Assembly: GCA_964007475.1 (NCBI GenBank)
Contig: OZ023273.1
Coordinates: forward strand, 144,185,308 to 144,249,307
Length of the DNA: 64,000 bases
Source of the DNA: Hybos culiciformis
Lineage: Eukaryota > Arthropoda > Insecta > Diptera > Hybotidae
Direction: 5' to 3'
Shown: positions 36,576 through 48,502 of the stretch, piece after piece
How the letters are laid out: each line of letters begins with the position of its first letter
Position numbering within the stretch: the first letter of the stretch is position 1
Program-made: the position numbers and the translations under genes
Notes under the pieces: model-generated
Databases searched by the model: none
Seen by the model: only the letters and a program-made list of their open reading frames with translations
Told to the model about the DNA's origin: nothing

Positions 36576-37535
36576 AGTGATGCCAGAAGTCAAGAATTTT
36601 CTTGATTTTCAAGATTTATTGGCCCAATTTTTAGCAAAAATCTTGAAATCAAAGTTTTTGATCTATTTTCCAATTCCCTTATAAAAAACCTTAGAATTAA
36701 AGACATTTGAAAGCAAAGTAAGATTTTTATTTTCAATTTTCATTAAAAAAATTTTAAAACTAAAAAAATTTTAAAGAATTTTTGAGGCAGAGCTGACTAA
36801 ATTTAAGTATTTTGTAATATCAGTACCAGTATACTGGTACTGCGAAAATACTGCATAATTTTTCTACAATATACTGGTACTGTACTTAAATTTTTTTACA
36901 GTTCCAGTATATTGTGAGAAAATACTGCAGTATTTTTGCAGTACCGGTATACTGGTACTGCATATTGTATTCAGTACAAAAATACTTAAGTTTAGTCAGC
37001 TCTGATTTGAGGCAATGAAAAGTGATAAAGTTGTGATTTAAATTCCAATACCATTGTATAAAATTCTTTTTTGTTTTATGCAACCAAATGCTCAATAGAT
37101 TTAATTTCAAAAATGAAGTCTTCGAATGCGTACAAACAATATCTCCAAAATCTTTTCTTGAAAAAAAATTTTGTCTTTAGTAAAGATGTCTAAATTTTGA
37201 GACTTGGATTTTTAAAAATATATCAATATAAAAAGAATAATTTATGATTTTTAATAAAAATGTTAAACTTAATTCTTTTTTAAGTACAAGATTATTATTT
37301 TTATTTAGATTTAAAATCAAATATATACGTAAAATGTGATTATACTAAAACCTACAATATTTTTCTAAAGCCCAAGAAGGGATTTTATGTTCATTTTTTT
37401 ATTTAAATAAAAATAAAAAAATAGAAATCAAGATATTTTGTTTGGAAATCTTGAAATCAAATTTTCAAAATTGAACAGATTTTTTTTTTCAAAAAATCTT
37501 GATTTCAAGATATTTTTTTTTACCTGGCATCACTG
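36576..37535. mobile_element. Non-autonomous hAT element (host of a nested copy)
   Basis: The ends CAGTGATGCCAG (36576) and CTGGCATCACTG (37535) match 12 of 12. The flanking 8-mers ATTGGAGA and ATTAGAAA agree at 6 of 8, an aged target duplication. Subterminal sequence is rich in TCTTGA/TCAAGA motifs on both sides. It has no coding potential and is interrupted by the element at 36788-37004. Confidence 0.85.
36788..37004. mobile_element. hAT MITE nested inside another hAT element
   Basis: The inverted ends of about 28 bases begin CAGAGCTGACTAAATTTAAG (36788) and finish CTTAAGTTTAGTCAGCTCTG (37004), with one or two mismatches. The flanks TTTTGAGG (36780-36787) and ATTTGAGG (37005-37012) match 7 of 8. 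The 217-base interior repeats ACCAGTATACTGGTACTG-type palindromes. Confidence 0.88.
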
Positions 37536-38709
37536 ATTAGAAATAACCAACGAAACCAGCAGAAAAGTGCAACGTTCACATTTCGGATTATTTATAGGAA
37601 AATGTACTAAATTTTTCATTTAATTGAAGTTACTATAAAGTACCTTTAATTGAAGTGACTATATGATAAAAAACTCAAAAAAAAATTTAACAAATTACGT
37701 ACATGAGAATACATAACATCTGATCTGTGAAAAATTATCATTCTTCCTTTTAAAAATAAATATTTTAAAAATAATCTTTTAACAAACTGTAAGAAAAACT
37801 GAAAAAATATGTGCAATTTTACGTATACTTTATTTATACATAATAAGAGTGAAATTAGAAAACATGAAAAATTTAAAAACAATTCTATTTTAGGGAAGTT
37901 TGTCCTAAATTATACTAAAATAAAATCTCTAAATTAATTAATTTTTAAGGTGTCTTGATAGTGTCATAGGGTCAAATGTGTCAACAGAAAATAATGTAAT
38001 TAATTATTTTTTTCTTCTTTTTAAGTAAAATATTTATAGAACCAACTAACAAATGTTTTTTATTTTAATTTTATTTAAAATGAATATGTTCTACGAGGCG
38101 ATAAATAAAGAAAGAATTCACTATATAAAATATTTAATGTCAAATTTGTTTACCAACCATTTTAATTCCGTTGTCAAACTAAACTTTTATTTAACTACTA
38201 CAGGTTGAATAAAATGCACCACCTTGTTCTGTTTAATTTTAAATTTGAGATTCTACGATACGGGTATTTTCGTCCAAATGATTTATATTTTAATTTTTCA
38301 AAAGTTGAATTGTTTTTATGAAAATTAGCACAATGGCCATATAATTTTGAAAAAAATTGCTTACGATTTTATCCAAGGAATTTGGTTGGCGATCGGTAGG
38401 GCTAACAGTTTAGATAAACATTTTAGAGTAAGATAGACAGACAAACAGGCGGTCGGACAGAAAATGAAAAAATATAGTTCGTTTTCCATTTTTGATGAAA
38501 AGTCCAAAAAAAAAACACCAATTACTAAATCTGGAAAACATTGCATTTAAATATTGCGTCTGTTATCTACTTCTACTTAACTGAGTCTATTTAGCTAATT
38601 TTAAAAAAAAACTAGCGCAGAATCAATTACAGTACTACTTCTTGTTTCTAGGATGTATTGTGAGCTTGTTCCTCATAAGCAATGAATTATTTTGTAATAT
38701 ATTATAGTA

Positions 38710-39580
38710 TAGTACGATTCAAATCACTTGTCCTATGTGCTTTTAAGAGAGGGTAAAATTTTAATAAAATTTTGGCTTAAGCTTTTTTTATAAACTGTTT
38801 TGTATATTTTTCTCTTTCTGGCTCACACAAGTTTATCTGAGTTTTCAAGAAAAAAAATTGCGATAATCCTTACGTCCTTATACTTCTGTGATTAGAAGGG
38901 CACTTAATATTTTAGTTTTTTACTCATATTGTCACCTTTTGAAATTTTCTAAAATTGTACAGTAGGCTAGTACCTAAAATTTTATATTATAATATTTATT
39001 TATATTATTTGAAATATAGAAAATTTAAAATTAAAAAAAAATTCTACAAAACAATAAAATATTTCATTTTGAAACACTGATTAAAATTTTATTTTAATTT
39101 TACAAATGTGATCCTTAAAATAGTTTACTTCATATAAAAAACTTTAAAATTAATAAATACGTATTCATTAAGTTTCTTAAAATTTTTTGGTCAACTAAAT
39201 TACATATAATTTACATATTATTAGTAAATTTTAATAGGAATTTAGATAAAAACATTTATTGCTGTGCAAATATACAAAAATACTGAAATTATTAATAAAT
39301 TTTTCATGAAAAAAATGTTTTTTCGTGGTAATACAGTTCTATGGAACAAAAGTAAGCATTTGGTTTTTATTGAAGTTTATTAAATTGTAAATATAAATTT
39401 TATTTTAAAAACGAAATTGTGTGCTTCATTTTTGAAACTTTTGAAACATGAAAAGCTCTTTTTTAATCACAAAAACTAAAATATTTGATATGTAGGAGAA
39501 AATCACAAAACAGACAAAATCTTTTTAATGGAAAGGGAAAACTTTATATTAAAATATGACAAGTGATTTGAATCGTACTA
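38710..39580. mobile_element. Tc1/mariner-like non-autonomous element
   Basis: The perfect inverted ends begin TAGTACGATTCAAATCACTT (38710; 23 bases to ..GTC) and finish AAGTGATTTGAATCGTACTA (39580). Each is bordered by TA (38708-38709 and 39581-39582), consistent with the TA target duplication of Tc1/mariner. The 871-base interior has no recognisable transposase. In such AT-rich DNA the TA flank is weak evidence; the paired ends are strong. Confidence 0.75.
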
Positions 39581-40256
39581 TAGTTTTGTGTGAAGATACA
39601 TTTTCAAAATTCTCTAAGGCTCAATTTGTATTTTTTGGAGTATTATAGTTTTTCGCACATTTTCATGTTCATCTCATCAATGTCAATCTTTTTTTTGTTG
39701 AAAGCCTTTCTTGAAGTTGACATGTCAATCTAAAGCCGATTTTTGTGCAGCTTTTTAAGCAAATGAATTCAATGAAAATACATTATGATATCGGTTTCAA
39801 CCAATGTAGTACATACTTGCATTATTGTATTAGTGAGAAATTACCTTTTCGTTCAACGCTTTTATGTTAAAATAAAATTGTTTGCGACAAAAATAAAATC
39901 GTATAATTTCAATTATTCTTTTGTTTTTCTGTTTTCATTGAACTATTTGTAAATGTGTTTTTAAAATTGATTATTTAAGCAATTTTCTGTGATTATGATA
40001 TTTCGAAATCAATTTCCAATAAATAAATAACCGAAATGTGACTTTGTAGGAGTAGCAAGTGATAAAAAAGTACATATCGTCTTTCGAAAGAGAGATTTTG
40101 ATTTAAAAAAACTGTATATTAATTTATTTATGTAAATAGAAAATTAGTTACTAAATTTCGTCATTACTCATTAAATTTACATTTTTCTTTACATATATTA
40201 TGTGCGTGTATACAAAATTTACATTCTTGTTTTAAGAAAAACATTTTCAAACAAAG

Positions 40257-40290
40257 TATATAAGACAGTAAATTTCTTTTTTAAATTCAG
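40257..40290 (+). promoter_or_regulatory. Core promoter of cuticle gene 2
   Basis: TATATAAG at 40257-40264 and TTCAGA with its A at 40289, again 32 bases after the start of the TATA box. The leader (AAGCTTTTAAGCAATATAAG and on) is nearly identical to those of genes 1 and 3. Confidence 0.8.
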
Positions 40291-40366
40291 ATTAAATTAA
40301 GCTTTTAAGCAATATAAGTCATTTTATTGTGATATTAAATATTTTAATAAAAACATTTCAATCAAC

Positions 40367-41582
40367 ATGAAGGTAGGTCGCACTGTGAAGTGCAAAAAAA
40401 TCCGAAACATACGTATTTCAATGCCGGAAATACAAAAAATCTGTGGAAATATTATAACTTTCATTGAATTAAATGAAATTTAAAAGTTTCTAAGAATATT
40501 TTTGGGCACATATGTATATCATGTCTGTGGAAACTATCCGTCCATACTTTTTTAAATACAAATATTTTGTGTACGCTATGTAATGCAAAAGTAATAGACC
40601 GACTTCAATGATTTAGAACATTTATAGAAATAAACAGCCAGTACAGAAACAGCCAAAAAAAAGATCAACATAAGCGGTCATTCTAAACCTTTAAAGGTGC
40701 TGCGTAGAGCGTACCAAAATCTATTAAAATTGACCTTACTATTTCGAAATATAATCCCTGAGATTATATAATACTTATGTCTGTAAAAAAGCCATTTAAA
40801 TGATTCTCATTTAATTTGAAATAAAATGTTCAACCACTTTTTCGCATTTTCGTATTTTTTCATAATTTTTTCATAATTTTTCGTTTCTTTAATAATTTCA
40901 GTTCGCATTTGCCGTAGTCATGTTAGCCTTAGCTATGGGTGTTCAATCATCAGTTATCGATATAGCTCATCATGGAGTTTTAGGACATGGATTATTGGGA
41001 CATGGAATTTGGGGAAATGGACTCTGGGGTCATGGAATTGTAGGTCATCCAGCTGCTATAAGCCTATCACAAGGTCCAGCTTTATTAGGACATCATGGTA
41101 TTGCCGTCGCTCATGCTCCAGCTGCTATAAGTCTATCACAAGGTCCAGCTTTACTCGGAAATCATGGTATTGCCTTAGCTCATGCTCCAGCTCCAGCTGC
41201 TATAAGTCTATCACAAGGTCCAGCTTTACTCGGAAATCATGGTATTGCCTTAGCTCATTCTCCAGCTCCAGCTGCTATAAGTCTATCACAAGGTCCAGCT
41301 GTAGTAGGACATCATGGTATTGCTGTGGCTCATGCTCCAGCTGCTGTTGATGTACATGATGCACATGTTCCGGCCGCAATTCATGCTCCTGTCGCCGTGC
41401 ACGCTCCAGCCGTTGCCATCCATGCTTCTGTACCTGCTGTTGCTGTTCATGCACCAGCTGTCTTAGCTCATGAAGGACAATATGTTGCCAAAACACGTGG
41501 TGCCTTACATACTGCTCCATTAGCTGGTCACATTCAATCTGTATCATCAGTTAACGTAGAACCAGCACCAGGAACACATTAA
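40367..41582 (+). CDS. ACP1-like cuticle protein 2 with expanded internal repeats
   Basis: Secreted cuticle protein of 228 residues, the longest of the four. Exons 40367-40372 (Met-Lys) and 40902-41582, phase-0 intron with donor GTAGGT. Signal peptide MKFAFAVVMLALAMGVQSS. It is nearly identical to gene 1 at both ends, including the final SVNVEPAPGTH. The difference is the middle block: where the other genes have one AISLAQGPAILGHHGIAVAH unit, this gene has four tandem units of 23-25 residues (41055-41342). The expansion probably arose by unequal exchange within the gene. The alternative-frame open readings here are repeat shadows. Confidence 0.9.
41055..41342 (+). repeat. Four 69-75 bp coding tandem repeats
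   Basis: Units start GCTATAAG(C/T)CTATCACAAG at 41055, 41124, 41199 and 41274. They encode AISLSQGPAL(L)GHHGIAVAHAPA variants. The two middle units carry GNHGIALAH and an extra Ala-Pro pair. Spacing is always a multiple of three, so the frame is kept. Confidence 0.93.
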
Positions 41583-41823
41583 GTCCCTTAATAATACATT
41601 GACTGAATCGCATAAACTGTCACAGTGTTTATTTTATTTTACAATTCATAATTTTTGAATTAAAAACAAAAATCGTCTCACTTTATAATTCCTTCATTCA
41701 ACCTTAATTTTTGTTTTCATTTATGAAATCTAGGAAATGAATATTTTTATAATGTTTTTCCTACACACATATTTCCTATACTTTCTTATAAAAGCAATAT
41801 TGTAAATAACTAGTTTTTATTAA

Positions 41824-41829
41824 AATAAA
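41824..41829 (+). terminator. Polyadenylation signal of cuticle gene 2
   Basis: AATAAA about 240 bases after the stop codon, in a context (ATTAAAATAAATTGAAAAGC) like that of gene 1. Confidence 0.7.
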
Positions 41830-42181
41830 TTGAAAAGCTTTATTTAATAAAATATGCATTTTGTGTTTTATTATGTAAATGGAAACAACATAGAAACTGT
41901 AGTGATACAATGAAGGTGAGAAAATTATGTACTAAAAAGGTTTATAACCAAGCCATAGATTTACAAAAAAAATACAGTAAATAGTATACAAACGGCGTAA
42001 AATAGTGTTTTCATATCAAGCTGAAACAAACGTTTAAACATTTTTCAAATAAAATATGGGAAAAATAAAAAAATTCTAGAAAATAAATATCTTCTCATTC
42101 AAAATAAAGTACTACATAAGAAAATCGATTTTCTCGGTAGTTGCGGCAAAATGTAAATGCATTTGTGCGGATCTTATAGAA

Positions 42182-42766
42182 CAGTGCTGTCCAACCAACG
42201 GCCCGCGGGCCATCATCCGGCCCGCGGAGTCTTTTAACCCGGCCCGTTAACTTTGGTTTAAAATTCAAAATGTTTCTCTAATATTTTTGTAATATGTAAA
42301 AAAAAAATTGTAATGGAAATTTTCTACTTTCAAATCAAGATTTACTGCATGAAATTCGAATTATTTATTTCAAATTAAAAATTTTCTATTCTTAGATTTC
42401 ATATTTGGAATGGAACGTGGTTAATTCGTTCCACATAAATTTCGGGTGACAAGAAAATTAAATTTATAGTTAAGAAATCAGATTAAGTTTAACTTCTCTA
42501 AAAAAATTAATCCAAGGTCATCAAGATCATCATCATCACTGACAAAAGATCATCACAAAAAGATATCATTATAAATACAACATAATTTATATTCTTTAAT
42601 TTAATTTTTCTCTTGTGTATAAACTTATTATTTACATTATTAATTTGAAGTAATTTTAATAATAAATATATTTTAATTTGTTTAAAAAAAAAAAATTGAC
42701 TTTTGGCCCGCGGAACAAAATAAATTTTCGAAACGGCCCATTTTCAATTTAAGTTGGACACCCCTG
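42182..42766. mobile_element. Non-autonomous hAT element, perfect 8-bp duplication
   Basis: The ends CAGTGCTGTCCAAC (42182) and GTTGGACACCCCTG (42766) match at 12 of 14. They are flanked by a perfect TTATAGAA duplication (42174-42181 and 42767-42774). GGCCCGCGG motifs lie just inside both ends and stand out in this AT-rich DNA. The CAGGGGTGTCCAA-type end is widespread among animal hAT transposons. No transposase coding. Confidence 0.93.
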
Positions 42767-43632
42767 TTATAGAACCTCACTAATAATTTTATTCTTAATT
42801 CAGAATCTGATATGTTTATTTGAATTGGTACAAGTTCAATCATATAATGGATGTGAAAAAAGGATACTAGAAAACCAAAAAAAAAAATTAATTCATTTAA
42901 GAAATGAATATCTACTCTTGTCTGAAATCGTAGAAAGGTCAGTAAAAGCAATTGAAATCGCATTGCAAAGTTAAAAACAAGGATTGAGCGACATGTACGT
43001 TAAAACGTTATATGTACAAGTCATGTAGCAAGCCATTAACAAATAAGAAGAAAGCTAGTATCAAATAGTTAAATAGTTTGTGAACATACAAAAAACTTAT
43101 TTCGATGAAATGCAAAAGGATTACGGAATAGTAAGAAAATCAAACTTTTTCTCACAGAAAATGAAAAATATTTTAGTTAATCTTTGAAGAGTCTAAAAAA
43201 ATTCATCACAAAATACTTCTAATCAAAAGAAAATAGTCCTGAATTAAAAATATTATTTGATGAAAAAAATGAGTCATTCAACAAAATAAAATATTATTTT
43301 TATAAACTTTTGTTTTTCTGAAAATATTTAATTAATTGAGTTTCATTATAATTATCTTAAATTAAACCAAATACATATAAATTTTGTAATAAATTTACAA
43401 TAAAATCACAAAAAAAGCAATTAAAAGAAATTTTAATTAAAAAACAATAATTGATTTTTATAGCAGGGATATAAAATAAAGTTTGATCGATGTGGCAAAT
43501 TTAGATAATTTTGTTTTTGTTTTTAGTTAAAGTCAAGGATGTTGTTCCGACTTCCCGAAAAAAAGGGCAAATCGGAACTATTTTTTTACCTCAAAGGTGT
43601 GGAAACAAAAAATCTAAAATAGTGAAAAAAAT

Positions 43633-44264
43633 AGGGTTGGTGACGAAATTCCTTATGCCAAAATTCTTTATCGAAAATACTTTTTTCAAAATTCACTATG
43701 GACAAAATCCACTGTGGACAAAATTCACTATCGACAAAATTCATTAGGGACAAAATTCGCTATGGACAAAATTCATTAGGGACAAAATTCTTTAAAAAAA
43801 TATTTTTAATTAAAAAAATTAAAAAAAAAATCGCGCGATTTTTTTTTTTATTTTTTTAATCAAAAATATTTTTTTAAAGAATTTTGTCCCTATTTTTGTT
43901 TTAATATAAAACTTATATAAATCAACCTACAATGCGATATCTACCTATATTTTACGTTGTTTCTTTATTTTTTCAATTTAGAGTAGGTTAGGTGGGGACC
44001 GACTAACTCACCACGTCCTTGTCGTGATCCCCGTGTAACGCAGAGAGTGAATTGAATTTTAATAAAAATGTAGAATTTTACAAAAAGAATTTTTTCATAG
44101 TGAATTTTGTCCATAGCGAATTTTGTCCATAGTGAATTTTGTCCATTATAAATTTCTTCCATAGTGAATTTTGTCCATAGTGAATTTTAAAAAAGGAATT
44201 ATTTTCGAAAAAGATGAATTTTGTCCATTTGAATTATGGGATGAGGAATATCGTCACGATCCCA
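43633..44264. mobile_element. Foldback-type element with 16-bp tandem repeats
   Basis: The left arm begins GGGTTGGTGACGAAATTCCT at about 43634; the right arm ends AGGAATATCGTCACGATCCC at 44263. They pair as imperfect inverted ends. Inward, both arms contain TTCGAAAATA, then serial copies of a 16-base unit (AAAATTCACTATGGAC), in opposite orientation on the two sides. A 114-base palindrome (43778-43891) sits on the left side, and a 130-base unique core (about 43953-44080) is also present in the copy at 63688-64000. Open frames here (43511-43747, 43965-44162) are by-products of the repeats. Confidence 0.8.
43778..43891. repeat. 114-bp near-perfect palindrome
   Basis: Two 57-base arms meet at AATCGC|GCGATT (centre 43834/43835) with no loop and only two mismatches. 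The outer ends are AGGGACAAAATTC and GAATTTTGTCCCT. The arms are A/T homopolymer-rich apart from the CGCGCG centre. Confidence 0.92.
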
Positions 44265-46226
44265 AAAAAATATTGTGATATTATATAAAATACCATGAAC
44301 TGTTAATGTATTGGTCTCACTAACATATGTAAGAGAGATACTTCCTTCTAGAGCTGGATTTACTCTTCCTTTAGTATTTATTCTTAGGTTAAAGTAATAA
44401 TTTTAAGTGAGAAGGTATATCAGCTAATGCGTTTTATTTAATAAAAAAAATAACAATTTGATTTTTGATGTAGTTCATAAATAATTAAATATTTTGATTC
44501 AGATAAAAAAAAATTTGCTTTAAATTTTTTTAATCTTATAAAATATTCGTTCAGAGTTTAATATAATATGTAGGTAGGTGCTGAAATGAGAGTTTTGTGT
44601 TTTAAAAATATAATTTAAGAACATTGAAACAGTTATTTTTATGGCATATTTAAAAATTACTTTTATATTTAGAAAGCTGAATTATTTTAATTAAACTATA
44701 AAGATTTACAAATTAATTATTTTTTTTATACTAACATTCTAAAACAATTATTTCTAGATAGTAATAAAACTTGAAAGCAATTATTATTAATAACATATGA
44801 AATTTTATTGCTTTTTTACAAACTTTTATTTAACTTCTATTCATTTCTTTTTGAGACAAATCTTGTGACTATATTTCTGGATATCCGAACTTGCTCTTTT
44901 ACACATCTTCAGTACTGTACAATATCGAATATTCAATTTTATAATACGGCTCCCACAAAATGAAGGATTCACAACCCTCTGAGCTGAGCAAAAAAATTAC
45001 TGAATCTTTCAATAATTTCAAGTAAAAATATGTATTCTAAAAAAACTATAGAATTACATGTTTACTTCGAAGTACAATTTGTGAATTATTTATTTCCCTC
45101 TGGCTTAAATATATTTTTTTAAACTATTTTCAAACTATTATTTATACATGTAAAAAAACCAAAATAAATTTCAAAATTAGGTTTTTTTTTCTATTTGACA
45201 AGTAATAGTTTAGATTTAGATTTTTTTTAGATAAAATTTAATACAATTCCTCGAACATACATTCAGAAAACTGAGATGTTTTTGGTGTTCAGTCTCGTCA
45301 AACCCTTAAGTCAGGCTGAATCGACTTTGATTAGCAAGAAAAAAAGTCTTAATTATAAATAAGTGTAAACTATATTATACTGAAATGAACATATAAATTA
45401 AATGAACATATAAAAAAAACTAAAGGTTAACTAACACCATTAAACGACAATAATTTTTATTTGAATTTGTGTTATAAATGGAATTTTAAAAACCAATACA
45501 CATTATTTCATCGGATTTTTTCACTTTTTTATGGAGTTAATCAATTCGCTCATATATTGAATGCATTGAAACTTCTTGTTTTCTTCAGTTTTTAACACTT
45601 TTTTGTAATTTTATAAGAAATATTATATATTATTTATTATATATGACAATAATGACATTTTGAATAGAGTAAATTTAATTTTTAAAAATATTTTCTTTAT
45701 ATTGGGGACATATCTACACAAAATTAATCAGTGACTAATCCGCGATAATTATCAACGACAACTAGGATTATTATACGATTATTTTCTGGTTATAAAAATT
45801 TTTTTGATATTGTTTTGTTTGTACAATTTTCATAAAAGATAATTTAATAAAAATGTTTTTTAATAAAAAAAAATTTAAAACAATAATAAATAAAAATAAT
45901 TCCAATGATTTTTTTTGTTTTTTTTTTTTTCGCCTTTTTTATTTTGACATTTTAAAAACGGAAGATTATTTTACCTAAATAACGATGCTACGTTTTTCAC
46001 AGCGTACTTAAGGAACATTAGGAGACAAGCCTCAATAACTTTTTAAGATTTCAACAAAAAAATATACGTTATAATCTTGCGACTTGTAAAAGCAAATAAC
46101 TTAACAAATTATCAAATAAAGACTTATAAATTTTACATTTTACAAGATCTAACTAATTTACAATTTGTTTTCAATTATTATACAAAAAATTTCTTTTTTT
46201 AAGCATAGAAATAAAAAATTATTCAT

Positions 46227-46240
46227 AATTGCAGGTGTTG
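46227..46240 (+). promoter_or_regulatory. Conserved upstream element AATTGCAGGTGTTG (cuticle gene 3)
   Basis: Identical to 35123-35136 and at nearly the same distance (99 bases) from the TATA box. Contains the E-box CAGGTG. Not found upstream of genes 2 and 4. Confidence 0.45.
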
Positions 46241-46325
46241 GTTTAATTGTTCTAGCTTAAATTAAGTATTAAATGCATGGTATTTACACATTAATATTTA
46301 AATTCTTGTTTTAAAAAAAATTAAG

Positions 46326-46360
46326 TATAAAAGAACGGAAATTTCTTTCAAGAATTCAGA
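46326..46360 (+). promoter_or_regulatory. Core promoter of cuticle gene 3
   Basis: TATAAAAG at 46326-46333 and TTCAGA with its A at 46358, 32 bases after the start of the TATA box. Confidence 0.8.
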
Positions 46361-46437
46361 TAAAATCAAGCTTTTAAGCAATATAAGTCATTTTATTGTG
46401 ATATATTTATTTTAATAAAAAAAAAATTCTAATCAAC

Positions 46438-47251
46438 ATGAAGGTTGGTAGTGATATATAAAAATTAATTAATCCTGAATTGATTTTTTTTTTATAGTTA
46501 TAAATACATAAAGATTGGCATAATTTTTATCATAATATGTAAAAAATTGTTTCTGAAAATTAAGTCGATAATTATATTTTGCCTATTTATCAACATATTT
46601 GCTAAAAATAAAATTTTATTGAAATTTATATTTTTCGGAAGTTGAAAATATTTTTAGAATATCAACAATGTCAATCGAAAATCTTCAAAAAATATCAATT
46701 ACACTAATTATTTCTACGGTATAATGTCTATTAAAATATTCTCTAAAGTTAAATAAGTTTGATAAAACAGATCTTGTATTGCATTCAAGATTACTTTAAA
46801 CTAAGTTTTCTGTGTACATAAACATTCAAAATATATTTAAATTTTGCAATTTTAATTTCTGTTTCAGTTCGCATTCGCTGTAGTCATGTTAGCTTTAGCT
46901 ATGGGTGCTCAATCATCAGTTATTGATTTAGGTCATCATGGAGTTTGGGGACATGGACTTTGGGGACATGGTTTATTGGGACATGCAGTTTTGGGCCATC
47001 CAGCTGCTATTAGTTTAGCACAAGGTCCAGCTATATTGGGCCATCATGGTATTGCAGTAGCTCACCATGTGCCAGCTGCCGTTGATGTACATCATGCCGC
47101 AATTCATGCTCATGTACCTGCTATTGCCGTCCATGCTCATGAAGGACAATATGTTGCCAAAACACGTGGTGCTTTACACGCTGCTCCATTGGCAGGTCAC
47201 ATCCAATCAGTATCATCAGTTAACGTAGAACCAGCACCAGGAACTCATTAA
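46438..47251 (+). CDS. ACP1-like cuticle protein 3
   Basis: Secreted cuticle protein of 129 residues, the shortest of the array. Exons 46438-46443 (Met-Lys; donor GTTGGT) and 46868-47251, phase 0. Signal peptide MKFAFAVVMLALAMGAQSS. The mature protein has GHGLWGHGLLGH repeats, one AISLAQGPAILGHHGIAVAH unit, a reduced Ala/His block (one HAHVPAIAVHAH) and the conserved tail EGQYVAKTRGALHAAPLAGH. The tail has ALHAAPLAG where genes 1 and 2 have ALHTAPLAG, shared with gene 4. The shared leader and promoter with gene 1 suggest recent duplication. Confidence 0.9.
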
Positions 47252-47420
47252 TTTTTTTTATGATATATCTGACTAAATCTTAAATTGTTACAGCTCATAA
47301 TGAACTGAACCAAATTCGACTTACTTTAAAATTCTTTTATTCTTCCTTTTTTTTTTTTGTTTTTATAATTTTCATTAGAGTAGTTTAAAGCAAATTGTAA
47401 ATAACTTCTGTTATTATTAA

Positions 47421-47426
47421 AATAAA
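47421..47426 (+). terminator. Polyadenylation signal of cuticle gene 3
   Basis: AATAAA (part of AATAAATAAA), about 170 bases after the stop codon. Confidence 0.7.
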
Positions 47427-48280
47427 TAAAAAAAGCTTTTTATATTTATTAAAAATATGCATTATGTTTCTTATTGAAAAAAATTGGAAGAATCTGTCCA
47501 ATTTAAAAACTGAAAAAAGTTTATCTCATCACAGGTTTATGCAAGAACTCAACCATTATTGCTGCCAGATTATTCCGTCGAACATTTTTTGCAAACTATT
47601 TTCTTTGAGATTTCTGCTCACATTTTGAGGTTTTTTATGTATGAAATCACCACTTACTTTTGCTTAACTTAAATTTTTTCATTAGAAAAATTGTGAAAAT
47701 TAATTAATTTAGTAAATAAAGTTTTATTTACTTTGCTAAAGATTAATTTATCTTAAATAGTTAAACAATTTTAAATTAATGATTTTAATTTTTAAAATCT
47801 TATTCAAAGGTATTTAAGTGTTTCATAAAATTTTTAATAGCCATTTAATTTGCGAAACGTAAAATTAATGATCCTTAGGGAGCTGAGGTAAGAGAGAAGA
47901 GATGTGATAACAGTGTAGATTAAAAATTAAATTTGAAAATTCAATATATATATAAGCAAAAATAAACAGAAAAAATTAATTAGTTTTTAACATTTATTTA
48001 TTCAATAATTCAAATAAAAATAAGTGATTTGGAAACAAGGAATGCGAATATGAAGACAATTTGAGTGGTTTTAACTTACATTTTAAGGCAGATTTCATAC
48101 TAACAAGCATTTACGAGAAACTATACGGAAAAACTGGAACAAAACGAAACACCGATGTATTTTATATTTTATTATATTTTCAAATTTGGTTGTTAAAGTG
48201 GGTACCCTAATATATAAATGAAAAAACAAAAATCAATTATTTATTAAAGATACATGCAATGAAAATAAACTTAGCACTTA

Positions 48281-48502
48281 TCATTTATGACATGTTTTAT
48301 AGCAATTGATAATATAAACAGTTCTGATATCAATTTCAACACAAAATGGATCCCTAACTATTGACAAACTTTCTTGAAGTTTACGAAAATCACCAAATCT
48401 ACGATTGAATTCTTCATTTAAAAATCTTACGGTGCAACTGTATTCATTAAATTTATTCTCAGGTATATTAGTAATGGTTTTCAAAGCTGTGAAGTGATCC
48501 AA
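48281..48502 (-). pseudogene. hAT transposase fragment (GTF2IRD2/ZBED-like)
   Basis: The 73-residue frame includes NEYSCTVRFLNEEFNRRFGD, FRKLQESL and DPFCVEID. This matches the region of hAT-derived proteins where LN.EF.RRF.DF precedes NPF.V.. The catalytic parts and dimerisation domain are absent. The assignment rests on that short pattern only. Confidence 0.55.

Larger units (their letters stand above)
36252..40256. other. Spacer between cuticle genes 1 and 2
   Basis: No gene seen. It holds a hAT element with a second hAT element nested in it (36576-37535) and a mariner-like inverted-repeat element (38710-39580). A short GACAGACAAACAGGCGGTCG tract at about 38437 looks like old repeat debris. 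Confidence 0.55.
41830..46226. other. Spacer between cuticle genes 2 and 3
   Basis: No gene seen. It contains a hAT element (42182-42766) and a foldback element (43633-44264). The rest is AT-rich without supported coding sequence. Confidence 0.55.

Noticed and set aside
41009..41547. Cys/Ser/Trp-rich and Gln/His-rich open frames over cuticle gene 2
   Set aside because: Out-of-frame and antisense shadows of the repetitive GC-richer coding sequence; no signal peptide or splice logic.
43511..44162. Open frames with repeated DKIH / YGQN units
   Set aside because: They come from the 16-base foldback repeat, and one recurs in the inverted copy at 63806-63988; not protein genes.
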